Position numbers and translations under genes: made by a program
Source: a virus
Virus record (IMG/VR): IMGVR_UViG_3300017951_000086
Span: 1-28,603 of that record
Direction: 5' to 3' (one strand)
DNA: 28,603 bases
Shown: piece by piece, positions 1 to 6,055 of the stretch
Layout of the letters: every line of letters starts with the position of its first letter
How positions within the stretch are numbered: position 1 is the stretch's first letter
The notes under the pieces: model-generated
Databases searched by the model: none
Told to the model about the DNA's origin: nothing
The model's input: the letters and a program-made list of their open reading frames with translations, nothing else

Positions 1-91
1 TGGTGCATTCGCCGGCAGTGCTGGTCGTACTGTACCCGTCAAGGTTTAAGTACAGGTTCTGTTCAACTGGTGTGTTCTTAATCTGAATCAC
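1..91 (-). CDS. 5' part of 120-residue virion protein spanning the window junction
   Basis: A minus-strand frame begins at GTG (89-91) and stays open to the window edge for 30 codons plus one base. That base joins the first two minus-strand bases of the right edge to make an ATT codon, and the frame continues into the piece at 28332-28603. The joined protein is 120 residues. GTG is chosen because the only nearby ATG reads ATG TGA. The start also lies three bases below a TATATATA box, in the same layout as the scaffold gene. Its position between the tail-tube-like gene and the portal suggests a small virion or head-tail protein. I do not recognise a named family with certainty. Confidence 0.75.
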   Translation of the reverse strand, partial: MIQIKNTPVEQNLYLNLDGYSTTSTAGECT

Positions 92-92
92 A

Positions 93-105
93 TCTATATA
101 TATAG
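93..105 (-). promoter_or_regulatory. Candidate promoter element CTATATATATAGA
   Basis: On the minus strand this 13-mer is followed by T and the GTG start of the 120-residue gene. The identical 13-mer lies at 2377-2389 directly before the ATG of the scaffold gene. It sits just after the terminator at 131-154, where a new promoter would be needed. The element is part of a 16-bp palindrome (92-107). Promoter function is inferred from position and recurrence. Confidence 0.5.
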
Positions 106-130
106 ATTCTGCCGCTCTGTTTGAATGCAG

Positions 131-154
131 AAAGGGGAGCCTTCGCCCCCCTTT
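131..154 (-). terminator. Rho-independent terminator-like hairpin after the tail-tube-like gene
   Basis: Bases 131-140 pair with 145-154 (AAAGGGG arm and CCCCTTT arm plus a GC/GC pair) with one A/C mismatch and a four-base loop. Read on the minus strand the stem ends in TTT. It lies 27 bases beyond the stop of the 182-766 gene and before the next candidate promoter, as expected for the end of the morphogenesis transcript. The U-tract is short, so termination may be incomplete. Confidence 0.6.
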
Positions 155-181
155 CCTCTTAACCAAATATGCCCCTGTCGC

Positions 182-766
182 TTATCCAACAGTTGCGCCC
201 CCGACATTATCCAAGGGGTAGTTTGCCGCACCACCGCCGGCACTAGCCGTGGCAATCCAGATTGGGTTCGGTTCCCGTCCGGTCATATCCAGCGTGTATC
301 CAGACATATCGCTAAACGCCTGCCCCGTGGTCAGGCTTCCGCCCGTCACGTTGCAACCATACTCGGCACCCAACAACCACACGTTGTCCATGTTGTCCTG
401 AACCCACACCTGAAACCGACCTTGGGTCAGAATCCGAATGTCGGCAATATCTGTGGCGTCCAGTTTTTGGAACGTCACGGACAACACCTGCTCGAAGAAC
501 GTGGTTCCGCTTGCCGGGTCTGACTGGTAGTTAACCGTCAGGCTCGACGTCTCCGGGCGTACATCAAACTGGTAGTACGTCTGTGCTTGAATTTGCGTTA
601 CGGTGTCGTTGGTCGCCGCCAACCAACCCTGTACTATGGGCGTACCCGAATCGTCGTATGGTACGCTCGGCTGGTCGATGTAGCCCGCGCTGATGAATAC
701 CGCCTTGATACCGCCTACGGAATCCTTACAGTCTACAATACGACCACTTGAGATTTCACAAGCCAT
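182..766 (-). CDS. Probable major tail (tube) or other abundant virion protein
   Basis: This 194-residue protein starts with MACEISSGRIVDCKDSVGG and is rich in beta-prone, Thr/Ser/Gly stretches, with no transmembrane segment. It follows the major capsid gene by 11 bases and is the last gene before a terminator. An N-terminus with this pattern is, from memory, common in virion proteins of Bacteroidota and marine phages, where a tail-tube role is often assumed. A general virion protein is certain enough; the exact role (tube subunit or decoration) is inference. The ATG at 764-766 is the only good start. Confidence 0.6.
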   Translation of the reverse strand: MACEISSGRIVDCKDSVGGIKAVFISAGYIDQPSVPYDDSGTPIVQGWLAATNDTVTQIQAQTYYQFDVRPETSSLTVNYQSDPASGTTFFEQVLSVTFQKLDATDIADIRILTQGRFQVWVQDNMDNVWLLGAEYGCNVTGGSLTTGQAFSDMSGYTLDMTGREPNPIWIATASAGGGAANYPLDNVGGATVG

Positions 767-777
767 GAGGTATCAAA

Positions 778-1833
778 TTAAAGAATGGTACTCAACGATG
801 CCACAACCACGTCACCCGGAATACCGACTTGAACGCCAAGTCCAAACCGCATCACGATTTTAACTTGGTCACTGCCGTCATACTGCCATGCGTCGATGTA
901 TTGTGCCGTCGTATAGTCGGTGTTCAGGTTAGAACCTGCGACCAAATTTTCCTCGTAGGTCAGCACAACAATCTGGTCAGGCAGACCGGGGCAAACGTGA
1001 ATGGGGATACCCAAGTATTGCAGGGTGTCAAACGCTTGGTTGGTACCCTGAAGGTTCACACCTTGATTGCTACCTGAAGCGGTCAAAGCCTGCATATACT
1101 TTCCGGCAACGGCATTGCCAACATAGAAGGCAACGTCCGTGCGGTTCAGAATGGCAGGACAATCGGCTACCGCCTCATTGTACGCCTTGCTAAACGGCCC
1201 CTCGTTTGTTCCGCTGTTGGCAAGGATACTTCCAGCCGTAAATCCGGTGGTTGTAACTACCGTCTCATTGACGCTTGCCGAACCAAGAATGGATGCGTTG
1301 TATCCAGCCGAAGTCAGGGTACCCGTATTACTCACAAAGCCTTTCTGACCGGTGGTCATACCGCCCAACCAAAGTCCATTTTCGACTTCTTGTGCCGCGT
1401 ATCCAGCAACCGTTGCCATGCAGAAGTTTTGGAATTCAGGACTTCCAGCACCCATCGTTGCACGTGCGCCCGTCATGCCTGCCCATGTCGGCAATAGCGT
1501 TCCGCGGCACAGTGCCTCCATGACCGCAAGGTCAGTCAGTTCCAGAACCCGTTCTCCAAGGGTGACGTTGTTACCGTCGTTCCAATCGCAGTTTGCCGCT
1601 TGCACAACATCACTGCTAGAAAGGTTACTGATAACCGCCTTGTTTTGGATGCCGTCAATCTGACGGACAAAGTTCTTGTTCAGCGTGTCCGCAAGTTTCA
1701 GGGCAGGTGCCACGTAGGGCAGTGCCTGTACACCTGCGTAGGTCGTGGCAGGGCTAACCGTAGGCCCTTCACCTGCCGCGAAGTTCCGGCGACGCATCGC
1801 ACGGTTACTCATTACAGGGTAATTCATACTCAC
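778..1833 (-). CDS. Major capsid protein (HK97-fold type presumed)
   Basis: This 351-residue protein would form the icosahedral head shell. A basic N-terminus (MRRRNF) is followed by an Ala/Gly/Thr-rich body. A cysteine and VTLGERVLE stretch near residues 83-100 resembles the 'C-x-f-n...vtLteRvL' pattern of capsid proteins in Bacteroidota phages. It directly follows the scaffold-like gene, which is the usual scaffold-capsid order. The predicted start is GTG at 1833, whose GTGA overlaps the scaffold stop; an ATG two codons later (1827) is equally possible. The HK97 fold is inferred from family and length, not visible in sequence. A processing site after residue ~20 is possible given the upstream protease gene. 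Confidence 0.8.
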   Translation of the reverse strand: MSMNYPVMSNRAMRRRNFAAGEGPTVSPATTYAGVQALPYVAPALKLADTLNKNFVRQIDGIQNKAVISNLSSSDVVQAANCDWNDGNNVTLGERVLELTDLAVMEALCRGTLLPTWAGMTGARATMGAGSPEFQNFCMATVAGYAAQEVENGLWLGGMTTGQKGFVSNTGTLTSAGYNASILGSASVNETVVTTTGFTAGSILANSGTNEGPFSKAYNEAVADCPAILNRTDVAFYVGNAVAGKYMQALTASGSNQGVNLQGTNQAFDTLQYLGIPIHVCPGLPDQIVVLTYEENLVAGSNLNTDYTTAQYIDAWQYDGSDQVKIVMRFGLGVQVGIPGDVVVASLSTIL

Positions 1834-2375
1834 TTGAATTTGTTAATCATGTCCAATGCCTGCTGTGTCGACTTGGCAAGACCTCCAAGGTTCTGTTGCG
1901 TAGCCTCGTTGCGAACCGGTCGGTTGCTCAACGGACGGGCGGCAGGACGTGCGCCCATACGACCCAATTCCTCGCGCAGTTCGCGGTTCTGACGTGCCAA
2001 CCGGCGCATCCGACGCTCCATGCGTTCGACTTGGGACATTTCCATACGACGACCACGCGGGCGGTCTTCGCTCATTCCGCGACGGCGGCTGTAACCGCGA
2101 CGCTTGCTACCCATGCGACGTGCGCGACGGGCTTCTACTTTCTGTTCTTCAGTCACCTCTTCTGTTGTTTCGGTGGTTTCGCCTTCGCCGCTGTTAATCA
2201 AATCCATTGCCATTGAATGGACGGCTTCAGCTTGTTCGGCTGACAACCCCATGTCAACCAAGATGGATACAAATTGCTCGTGGTAGTCGGGGCTTTCTTC
2301 CACGGTTTCGGTGGTCTCCGTCGTCTCGGTGGTAGTCTCCTCGACTACATCTTCCTCAAACTTTCGTCTTGCCAT
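1830..2375 (-). CDS. Probable capsid scaffolding protein
   Basis: The protein has 181 residues in three zones. Residues 7-30 are a Glu/Thr low-complexity tract (TETTETTETVEE). Residues 75-115 are very Arg-rich with RRARR and KRRGYSRRRG. The rest is helical and coiled-coil-like with a short hydrophobic C-terminus. Charged, helical, low-complexity proteins directly before the capsid gene are typically internal scaffolds, which the prohead protease removes. The stop overlaps the capsid start (GTGA). Its own ATG lies three bases below a TATATATA box. The Arg tract could also bind DNA, so an internal head protein is the alternative. Confidence 0.6.
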   Translation of the reverse strand: MARRKFEEDVVEETTTETTETTETVEESPDYHEQFVSILVDMGLSAEQAEAVHSMAMDLINSGEGETTETTEEVTEEQKVEARRARRMGSKRRGYSRRRGMSEDRPRGRRMEMSQVERMERRMRRLARQNRELREELGRMGARPAARPLSNRPVRNEATQQNLGGLAKSTQQALDMINKFK

Positions 2376-2376
2376 G

Positions 2377-2389
2377 TCTATATATATAG
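2377..2389 (-). promoter_or_regulatory. Candidate promoter CTATATATATAGA before the scaffold gene
   Basis: On the minus strand the 13-mer is followed by C and ATG, so TATATATA lies three bases from the start codon. It is identical to the element at 93-105. This would give head genes (scaffold, capsid, tail-tube-like protein) their own high-level transcript separate from the small-gene block upstream. A start site near the ATG implies an almost leaderless mRNA. Confidence 0.5.
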
Positions 2390-2394
2390 GGTGT

Positions 2395-2655
2395 TTATTT
2401 TCCCGTGTACGCGGCTAACAACAGTTCCTCGAACAGTTCCCAATCAATCTCGGCAATGTCCAGTGGTGCCGTCTGTTGGAATACTACCCATGCCTCGTTG
2501 TAGTCCTCCGCCAAAATTAGTTCCTCGATAGTCGGTATCGCCTCAATGAACGTTGGCTCGTAGGCATAGTCCAGTTGGAATTCGTCCAACATGGCTACCA
2601 ATTCTTCTTGCTCGGAATTGACGAACCCTTCTACTACACGTTGCCAAAAACTCAT
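2395..2655 (-). CDS. Small strongly acidic protein, unknown
   Basis: This 86-residue protein has about 20 Asp/Glu and only two Lys/Arg, so its net charge is near -18. Hydrophobic residues are spaced as in amphipathic helices (LFEELLLAAY at the end). It begins with an ATGA overlap with the next upstream small gene and ends 19 bases before the scaffold gene. I recognise no family. Extreme acidity and position beside an ArdA-like gene fit a DNA-mimic or anti-defence role, which is inference only. Confidence 0.7.
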   Translation of the reverse strand: MSFWQRVVEGFVNSEQEELVAMLDEFQLDYAYEPTFIEAIPTIEELILAEDYNEAWVVFQQTAPLDIAEIDWELFEELLLAAYTGK

Positions 2656-2855
2656 GCAATGTCGATTGATACGTACAACTCGTCACGCATCCACGTTACC
2701 AACTCGTCAATGTCTACGGCGTCATACTGTGGTTCGATGTCGATGCTCGTTGACACTGCGTCCCAACGTCGGTCGACCATGATGTATCCGTACCTATCCA
2801 AGATTGGGTTCAATTCTTCGGCGTCGAAGTAGTCGTCAAGGTGCAAGGTGTACAT
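2652..2855 (-). CDS. Small acidic protein, unknown
   Basis: This 67-residue protein has about 17 acidic and four basic residues, a net charge near -13. It has no signal peptide or membrane segment. It shares one base with the upstream gene (TGATG) and overlaps the downstream gene by ATGA, so translation is probably coupled through the block. No family recognised. Confidence 0.7.
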   Translation of the reverse strand: MYTLHLDDYFDAEELNPILDRYGYIMVDRRWDAVSTSIDIEPQYDAVDIDELVTWMRDELYVSIDIA

Positions 2856-3058
2856 CAGAACCGGAACAACTCGTAGTCAATGGCGGCTTCATCCATAATG
2901 GCTTCCGCCTTGCGCAAGTCCGTTACGGCAATGTCAATGTACATGGCACCAAACGCGCCCTCGCCCGTACCGTCAACCCGTACTCCGTCCTCCTCAAAGA
3001 ACATCAGCGCGTCTTCAAAGTCGTCCGGGTCGGCAATTAGAATTCTATCTGTAACCAT
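2855..3058 (-). CDS. Small acidic protein, unknown
   Basis: This 67-residue protein has about 18 acidic and five basic residues (DPDDFEDALMFFEEDG near residues 10-25). The alternating pattern with a hydrophobic beta-like middle (AMYIDIAV) suggests a compact alpha/beta fold. The TAATG junction with the ArdA-like gene suggests coupled translation. No family recognised; a role with the ArdA-like protein is inferred from position. Confidence 0.7.
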   Translation of the reverse strand: MVTDRILIADPDDFEDALMFFEEDGVRVDGTGEGAFGAMYIDIAVTDLRKAEAIMDEAAIDYELFRF

Positions 3059-3789
3059 TAGTAGCTACGGAAAAAGTACCCGTCGACCTCGGTGTAGTCG
3101 TAACTCAAATCGCGGGCGAATGACTTGTAGTCGAAGTAGTCGGACACCTTGTCGCCCAACGCAGACTCAAGGTCGCCCACCATATCGTAGATATACCACT
3201 CTCCAATTTCTTGGTGCGACTTGCGCATAAAGTCGTCGTACACGGCTTGCGCTTCTGCCTCTGTGTCGTACCGGTCTTCCCAATCGTCCATCAAAAGTGA
3301 CCACAAGTCGCCGTTGACGTCCAGCGCATAGCCGAATTTGTCGTAGTCGAAGTACCTATCCGCCAACTCTTTTGGCAGGTCGTTTCCGTATACGTCGTCG
3401 ATAAACTGGTACGCAAAGTCTAACATACTGTCCGCTTGTCCTGCGTAGGCGTTTTCCATGAACTCCTCGTAGTCGTCCGAATAGCCCATTTCGTCAGCCG
3501 CTTTGACAATGACTTCCGGCTTTACGCCGTAGTCTTTAGACACGTCAAACAGTGCGTCCCACTTGTCCCACACGGATTCGTCGCGGTTGATTTGCCACGC
3601 ATCCTCCCTGCCGATGTAGTCGTAGCTGACAATATCGTAGTCGACAAAGCCTAGGCTGTCAATCTTTTCTTGGAAGTCGTCCACCCATGCGTCATACGAA
3701 TTGTAGTCCAGCGGGCGGAATCGCACGTCGGTATCGCCTCCCGTCGGAAGGTAGATACGGTACCAAATTTCAATGTCTGTCTTATTCAT
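3058..3789 (-). CDS. ardA: ArdA-like antirestriction protein with duplicated C-terminal domain
   Basis: ArdA proteins are elongated acidic dimers that mimic B-form DNA and block type I restriction-modification enzymes. This 243-residue protein is strongly acidic and follows the ArdA pattern. Residues 7-60 resemble the N-terminal domain (IWYRIYLPTGG, then YDIVSYDYIG), and 70-120 the middle helical domain. The diagnostic C-terminal motif (Y-x-D-Y-x-x-[FY]-x-x-x-L-x-x-x-G) appears as RYFDYDKFGYALDVNGDLW at 145-163. A second copy, DYFDYKSFARDL followed by DGYFF, lies at 217-240. Known ArdA proteins are about 165-170 residues; the extra ~70 are explained by this second copy. The stop and start overlap neighbours (ATGA, TAATG). 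Function is from family; the duplication is seen in the sequence. Whether it binds the same targets is unknown. Confidence 0.82.
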   Translation of the reverse strand: MNKTDIEIWYRIYLPTGGDTDVRFRPLDYNSYDAWVDDFQEKIDSLGFVDYDIVSYDYIGREDAWQINRDESVWDKWDALFDVSKDYGVKPEVIVKAADEMGYSDDYEEFMENAYAGQADSMLDFAYQFIDDVYGNDLPKELADRYFDYDKFGYALDVNGDLWSLLMDDWEDRYDTEAEAQAVYDDFMRKSHQEIGEWYIYDMVGDLESALGDKVSDYFDYKSFARDLSYDYTEVDGYFFRSY

Positions 3790-4052
3790 GCTACTTCGAT
3801 GCTTGTTGTGTTGATTCGACTAGCAAAGGACTTTGCTTGCACATAGTCTACAAAGGCGTTCCAATGCCCAAGGAATTCGCTTTCGCTGTTGTAGCCCAAA
3901 TCCACTTCGCAGTAGATGAACACATCAGACCCTTCTTGCTCTACGCGAATGTCCCAAAAATCGTAGTCGTATTCGATTGACCAATCCTCCATCAATTCGG
4001 CAATCTGCACCTCGTCTGCGCCTTGTGCGTAGGCTTCAATATACCCTTCCAT
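3786..4052 (-). CDS. Small acidic protein, unknown
   Basis: The ATG at 4052 gives 88 residues and follows the previous stop by one base (TAAGATG). A TTG at 4073 would add seven residues but overlaps the upstream gene. The protein is acidic and aromatic (EYDYDFWDIRVEQEG near residues 28-42), with one Cys. It overlaps the ArdA-like start by ATGA. No family recognised; it is part of the acidic block. Confidence 0.7.
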   Translation of the reverse strand: MEGYIEAYAQGADEVQIAELMEDWSIEYDYDFWDIRVEQEGSDVFIYCEVDLGYNSESEFLGHWNAFVDYVQAKSFASRINTTSIEVA

Positions 4053-4053
4053 C

Positions 4054-4275
4054 TTATCGTGGTCTAAACTCAATCAAAATTCCCTCCGGGTCTTGCCGAA
4101 CGTTCCATACGCTGTACGGCATATTGTGACCTAAATCCAATTCGTCCGCCAAATCATCTGCGACGTCTACTAAATACGTGCCTGTCTGGTCAATCATGAT
4201 GTGAAACACGCTGTGTCCCAACACATTGTAACCAAGGTCTTCCAGTTCACGCACCACGTCTTCCGTATCCCACAT
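4054..4275 (-). CDS. Small acidic protein, unknown
   Basis: This 73-residue protein begins 15 bases after the protease stop. It has a predicted N-terminal helix (TEDVVRELEDLGYNVL), a beta-like middle and an acidic stretch (DVADDLADELDLG near 37-49), ending in a short basic tail (EFRPR). The downstream gene starts one base after its stop. No family recognised. Confidence 0.7.
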   Translation of the reverse strand: MWDTEDVVRELEDLGYNVLGHSVFHIMIDQTGTYLVDVADDLADELDLGHNMPYSVWNVRQDPEGILIEFRPR

Positions 4276-4290
4276 ATTGCAATCTACTAT

Positions 4291-5238
4291 TTAATGCTGA
4301 AAATACCCAAACTCTCTGCGCATACGGGCTTTCATATACGCCTTGTAGAACCGCACCTTGTCCGCGTTCAGTTCCACCTTCTCGTCGTTCTCGGCTTCTC
4401 CTTGCGTCTCCTCTACCGCTGACACCTCGCCGTCGTACTCAATCAGTACACCGTCATAGACTTCCAATTCTACGCCTGCCTGTGTGCGGTACTTGCCGTT
4501 CTTCATCTCTACCGGCATACCCTCGGCGTCAATCATTTTGACCGTTGACCCCGCGCCCATTGCTTCATCCTCGGTAGCAATGACGGTGCCGTCCTCCAAA
4601 CTAATTTCCGTGTAGAACTGGTGGCGACGGAACAAGCCTTTCACCGTCTGCCACAACTTGTCCTTCATGCTCAATTCCTGCTTGCTCTTCTTTGCGCGTC
4701 GTGCCTGTACAACGGAATCAATGAAATAGCCTTCGATGGAGAACCCCCGAATTTCGCCCGCTTTGACCTTCTCCCACATCTCGTCGTTAGCCACGTGTAC
4801 CCGAACCATCCATGTACCCTCCGGCATACTGAACCCGTATGCCTTGGACTTGTCCATGTCCGGGTTCTCCACAATCCACGACTCCACGACGTGTACCCCA
4901 TCAACCGCCGTCTGGTGTTCCAACGTGTGTTCGTTGGTGCGGCTGTGCATCATGTATAGTTCGCTTGCCTTCTTGACCGTCTCGGCACTGAAGAATACAT
5001 CGTATTCCTCGTCGCCGTCATAGCGCACAATATGCTTGTCAGGAATCAGCGCGGCACCAATTAGGGTGCGCTTGTCCTCGTCGACGGTAGCCAACGTGAC
5101 CATGCGCGTAGCGGCACCCTTGCTGAATGCCACCCACAATTCCTCAATAGCCGGGTCGTGAACAAGACTGATTGCCTCAACGGGCAAACCTTCTTGCTCG
5201 TCGCCAATCATGAGTTCTATCAGTTTGCGGTCTGCCAT
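4291..5238 (-). CDS. Prohead protease, XkdF-like phage serine protease
   Basis: This 315-residue protein probably cleaves scaffold and capsid precursors during head maturation. The central block matches the XkdF pattern: HVVESWIVENPDMDKSKAYG, then MPEGTWMVRVHVANDEMW and VKAGEIRGFSIEGYF, containing candidate His and Ser catalytic residues. A basic and acidic C-terminal third follows. The ATG at 5236-5238 (MADRKLIELMIG) is chosen over an upstream in-frame ATG because it forms a TAATG junction with the preceding stop. The same gene start is also copied at two upstream junctions. It lies between small acidic genes, separated from scaffold and capsid by about 1.9 kb, which is unusual. Confidence 0.75.
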   Translation of the reverse strand: MADRKLIELMIGDEQEGLPVEAISLVHDPAIEELWVAFSKGAATRMVTLATVDEDKRTLIGAALIPDKHIVRYDGDEEYDVFFSAETVKKASELYMMHSRTNEHTLEHQTAVDGVHVVESWIVENPDMDKSKAYGFSMPEGTWMVRVHVANDEMWEKVKAGEIRGFSIEGYFIDSVVQARRAKKSKQELSMKDKLWQTVKGLFRRHQFYTEISLEDGTVIATEDEAMGAGSTVKMIDAEGMPVEMKNGKYRTQAGVELEVYDGVLIEYDGEVSAVEETQGEAENDEKVELNADKVRFYKAYMKARMRREFGYFQH

Positions 5239-5240
5239 TA
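5219..5240 (-). repeat. Original copy P of the 22-bp protease-start repeat
   Basis: The first seven codons of the protease gene (MADRKLI) and the preceding TA. An exact 22-base copy lies at 5465-5486 and a 19/22 copy at 5732-5753, each just before a small gene. Confidence 0.85.
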
Positions 5241-5459
5241 GCGTAGGAATTGGATATAGTGGTCTCCCGTTCCTGCTCTCCAACCTTCGACATCTTGATA
5301 GACGCCTTCATTGACGTACTCTTCCGCAATGTCCATCAACTCTGCAAAATCGCCGGGGTACGCCATACTGCCCATGATATACGTTACCATGTCGGCATTT
5401 TGCTCGACATCGTAGTCAATGCCGAATTGGTCTATTTCTGTTCCGAAAGTGCCATACAT
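5238..5459 (-). CDS. Small acidic cargo protein, unknown
   Basis: This 73-residue protein (MYGTFGTEIDQFG start) is acidic with few basic residues and no membrane segment. Its stop forms TAATG with the protease start. Its ATG follows by one base the stop of a seven-codon mini-ORF copied from the protease start, a layout suited to translational reinitiation. No family recognised. It looks like a cargo gene inserted in front of the protease. Confidence 0.7.
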   Translation of the reverse strand: MYGTFGTEIDQFGIDYDVEQNADMVTYIMGSMAYPGDFAELMDIAEEYVNEGVYQDVEGWRAGTGDHYIQFLR

Positions 5460-5460
5460 C

Positions 5461-5486
5461 TCAAATCAGTTTGCGGTCTGCCATTA
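5461..5486 (-). repeat. Copy Q of the protease start, forming a seven-codon mini-ORF
   Basis: Minus-strand ATG at 5484 reads M-A-D-R-K-L-I-stop, ending at 5461. Bases 5465-5486 are identical over 22 bases to the true protease start. The mini-ORF starts within the TAATG of the 80-residue gene's stop, and its TGA is one base before the next ATG. It is best read as an insertion scar that may also couple translation. Confidence 0.8.
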
Positions 5487-5726
5487 GGGTTCAAGGATAT
5501 GCACTGAATTGCCAAAGACTTCGTACAGCGCGTCGAACATCTCCTGCTCTTCTGCCAACCCTTCGCCCGTCAAGTCTACCATGACTTGTGTGTCGTATGC
5601 GCCATTAATTAGAAACACTTCGGGCAAGTCACGCCTGTCTCGCATCAATGCCTCTTCTAATATGTCCTTGACCTCATATACGGTTGCGCTTCCGTCGTCA
5701 ATCAGAATGTCTCTTGAAAATGCCAT
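5484..5726 (-). CDS. Small acidic cargo protein, unknown
   Basis: This 80-residue protein has an acidic helix (VYEVKDILEEALMRD) and a Gly/Glu-rich segment (LTGEGLAEEQEMFDALYEVF). It follows mini-ORF copy R by one base (TAAGATG), and its stop overlaps mini-ORF copy Q. No family recognised. The flanking copies mark it as a separate cassette. Confidence 0.7.
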   Translation of the reverse strand: MAFSRDILIDDGSATVYEVKDILEEALMRDRRDLPEVFLINGAYDTQVMVDLTGEGLAEEQEMFDALYEVFGNSVHILEP

Positions 5727-5727
5727 C

Positions 5728-5753
5728 TTAAATCAGTTTGGGGTGTGTCATTA
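5728..5753 (-). repeat. Copy R of the protease start, diverged mini-ORF
   Basis: Minus-strand ATG at 5751 reads M-T-H-P-K-L-I-stop. Bases 5732-5753 match 19 of 22 bases of the protease start. Copies Q and R also agree beyond the repeat (AACTGATTT, one variable base, AGATG), so they are related to each other as well as to the protease. The larger divergence suggests an older event than copy Q. Confidence 0.75.
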
Positions 5754-5754
5754 T

Positions 5755-6033
5755 TCAATAAGGGTCGTACACGGCAACGACTTGAAAGTATTTGGGGCCG
5801 TCGTCGAAGGATGCCCAAAATTCGTGACCGGTGTTTTTCAGTGCGGTTGCCAACCGTGACTCCGCCTCTTCAATCATTTCGCCTTGAAGGTCGTAACTGA
5901 TTGGGTATCGAAAGACAACTTCATAGTCATCGCCTGTCAAGGTGCCGTGACTATATATCTCACTTTCGCCCAACTGCTCCACCTTGTGCGCAACGTCTAA
6001 AGCAATCTCTTTTGTCAGTTGTTTTACATTCAT
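5755..6033 (-). CDS. Small acidic cargo protein, unknown
   Basis: This 92-residue protein has an N-terminal helix (LTKEIALDVAHKVEQLGE), a beta-like centre (DYEVVFRYPISYDL) and a second helix. Its start lies 22 bases after the tape measure stop, behind a CCCTATATA sequence also found before the scaffold gene. Its stop precedes mini-ORF copy R. It is less acidic than the neighbours. No family recognised. Confidence 0.7.
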   Translation of the reverse strand: MNVKQLTKEIALDVAHKVEQLGESEIYSHGTLTGDDYEVVFRYPISYDLQGEMIEEAESRLATALKNTGHEFWASFDDGPKYFQVVAVYDPY

Positions 6034-6055
6034 CTACTCTACTATATAGGGCTGT

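Noticed and set aside
92-107. 16-bp AT palindrome as an attachment or resolution site
   Set aside because: No integrase or recombinase gene in the genome, and the shared 13-mer fits a promoter better.
125-523. 132-residue plus-strand frame at the left edge
   Set aside because: Runs over the terminator and antisense to the 182-766 virion gene; no promoter or related sequence.
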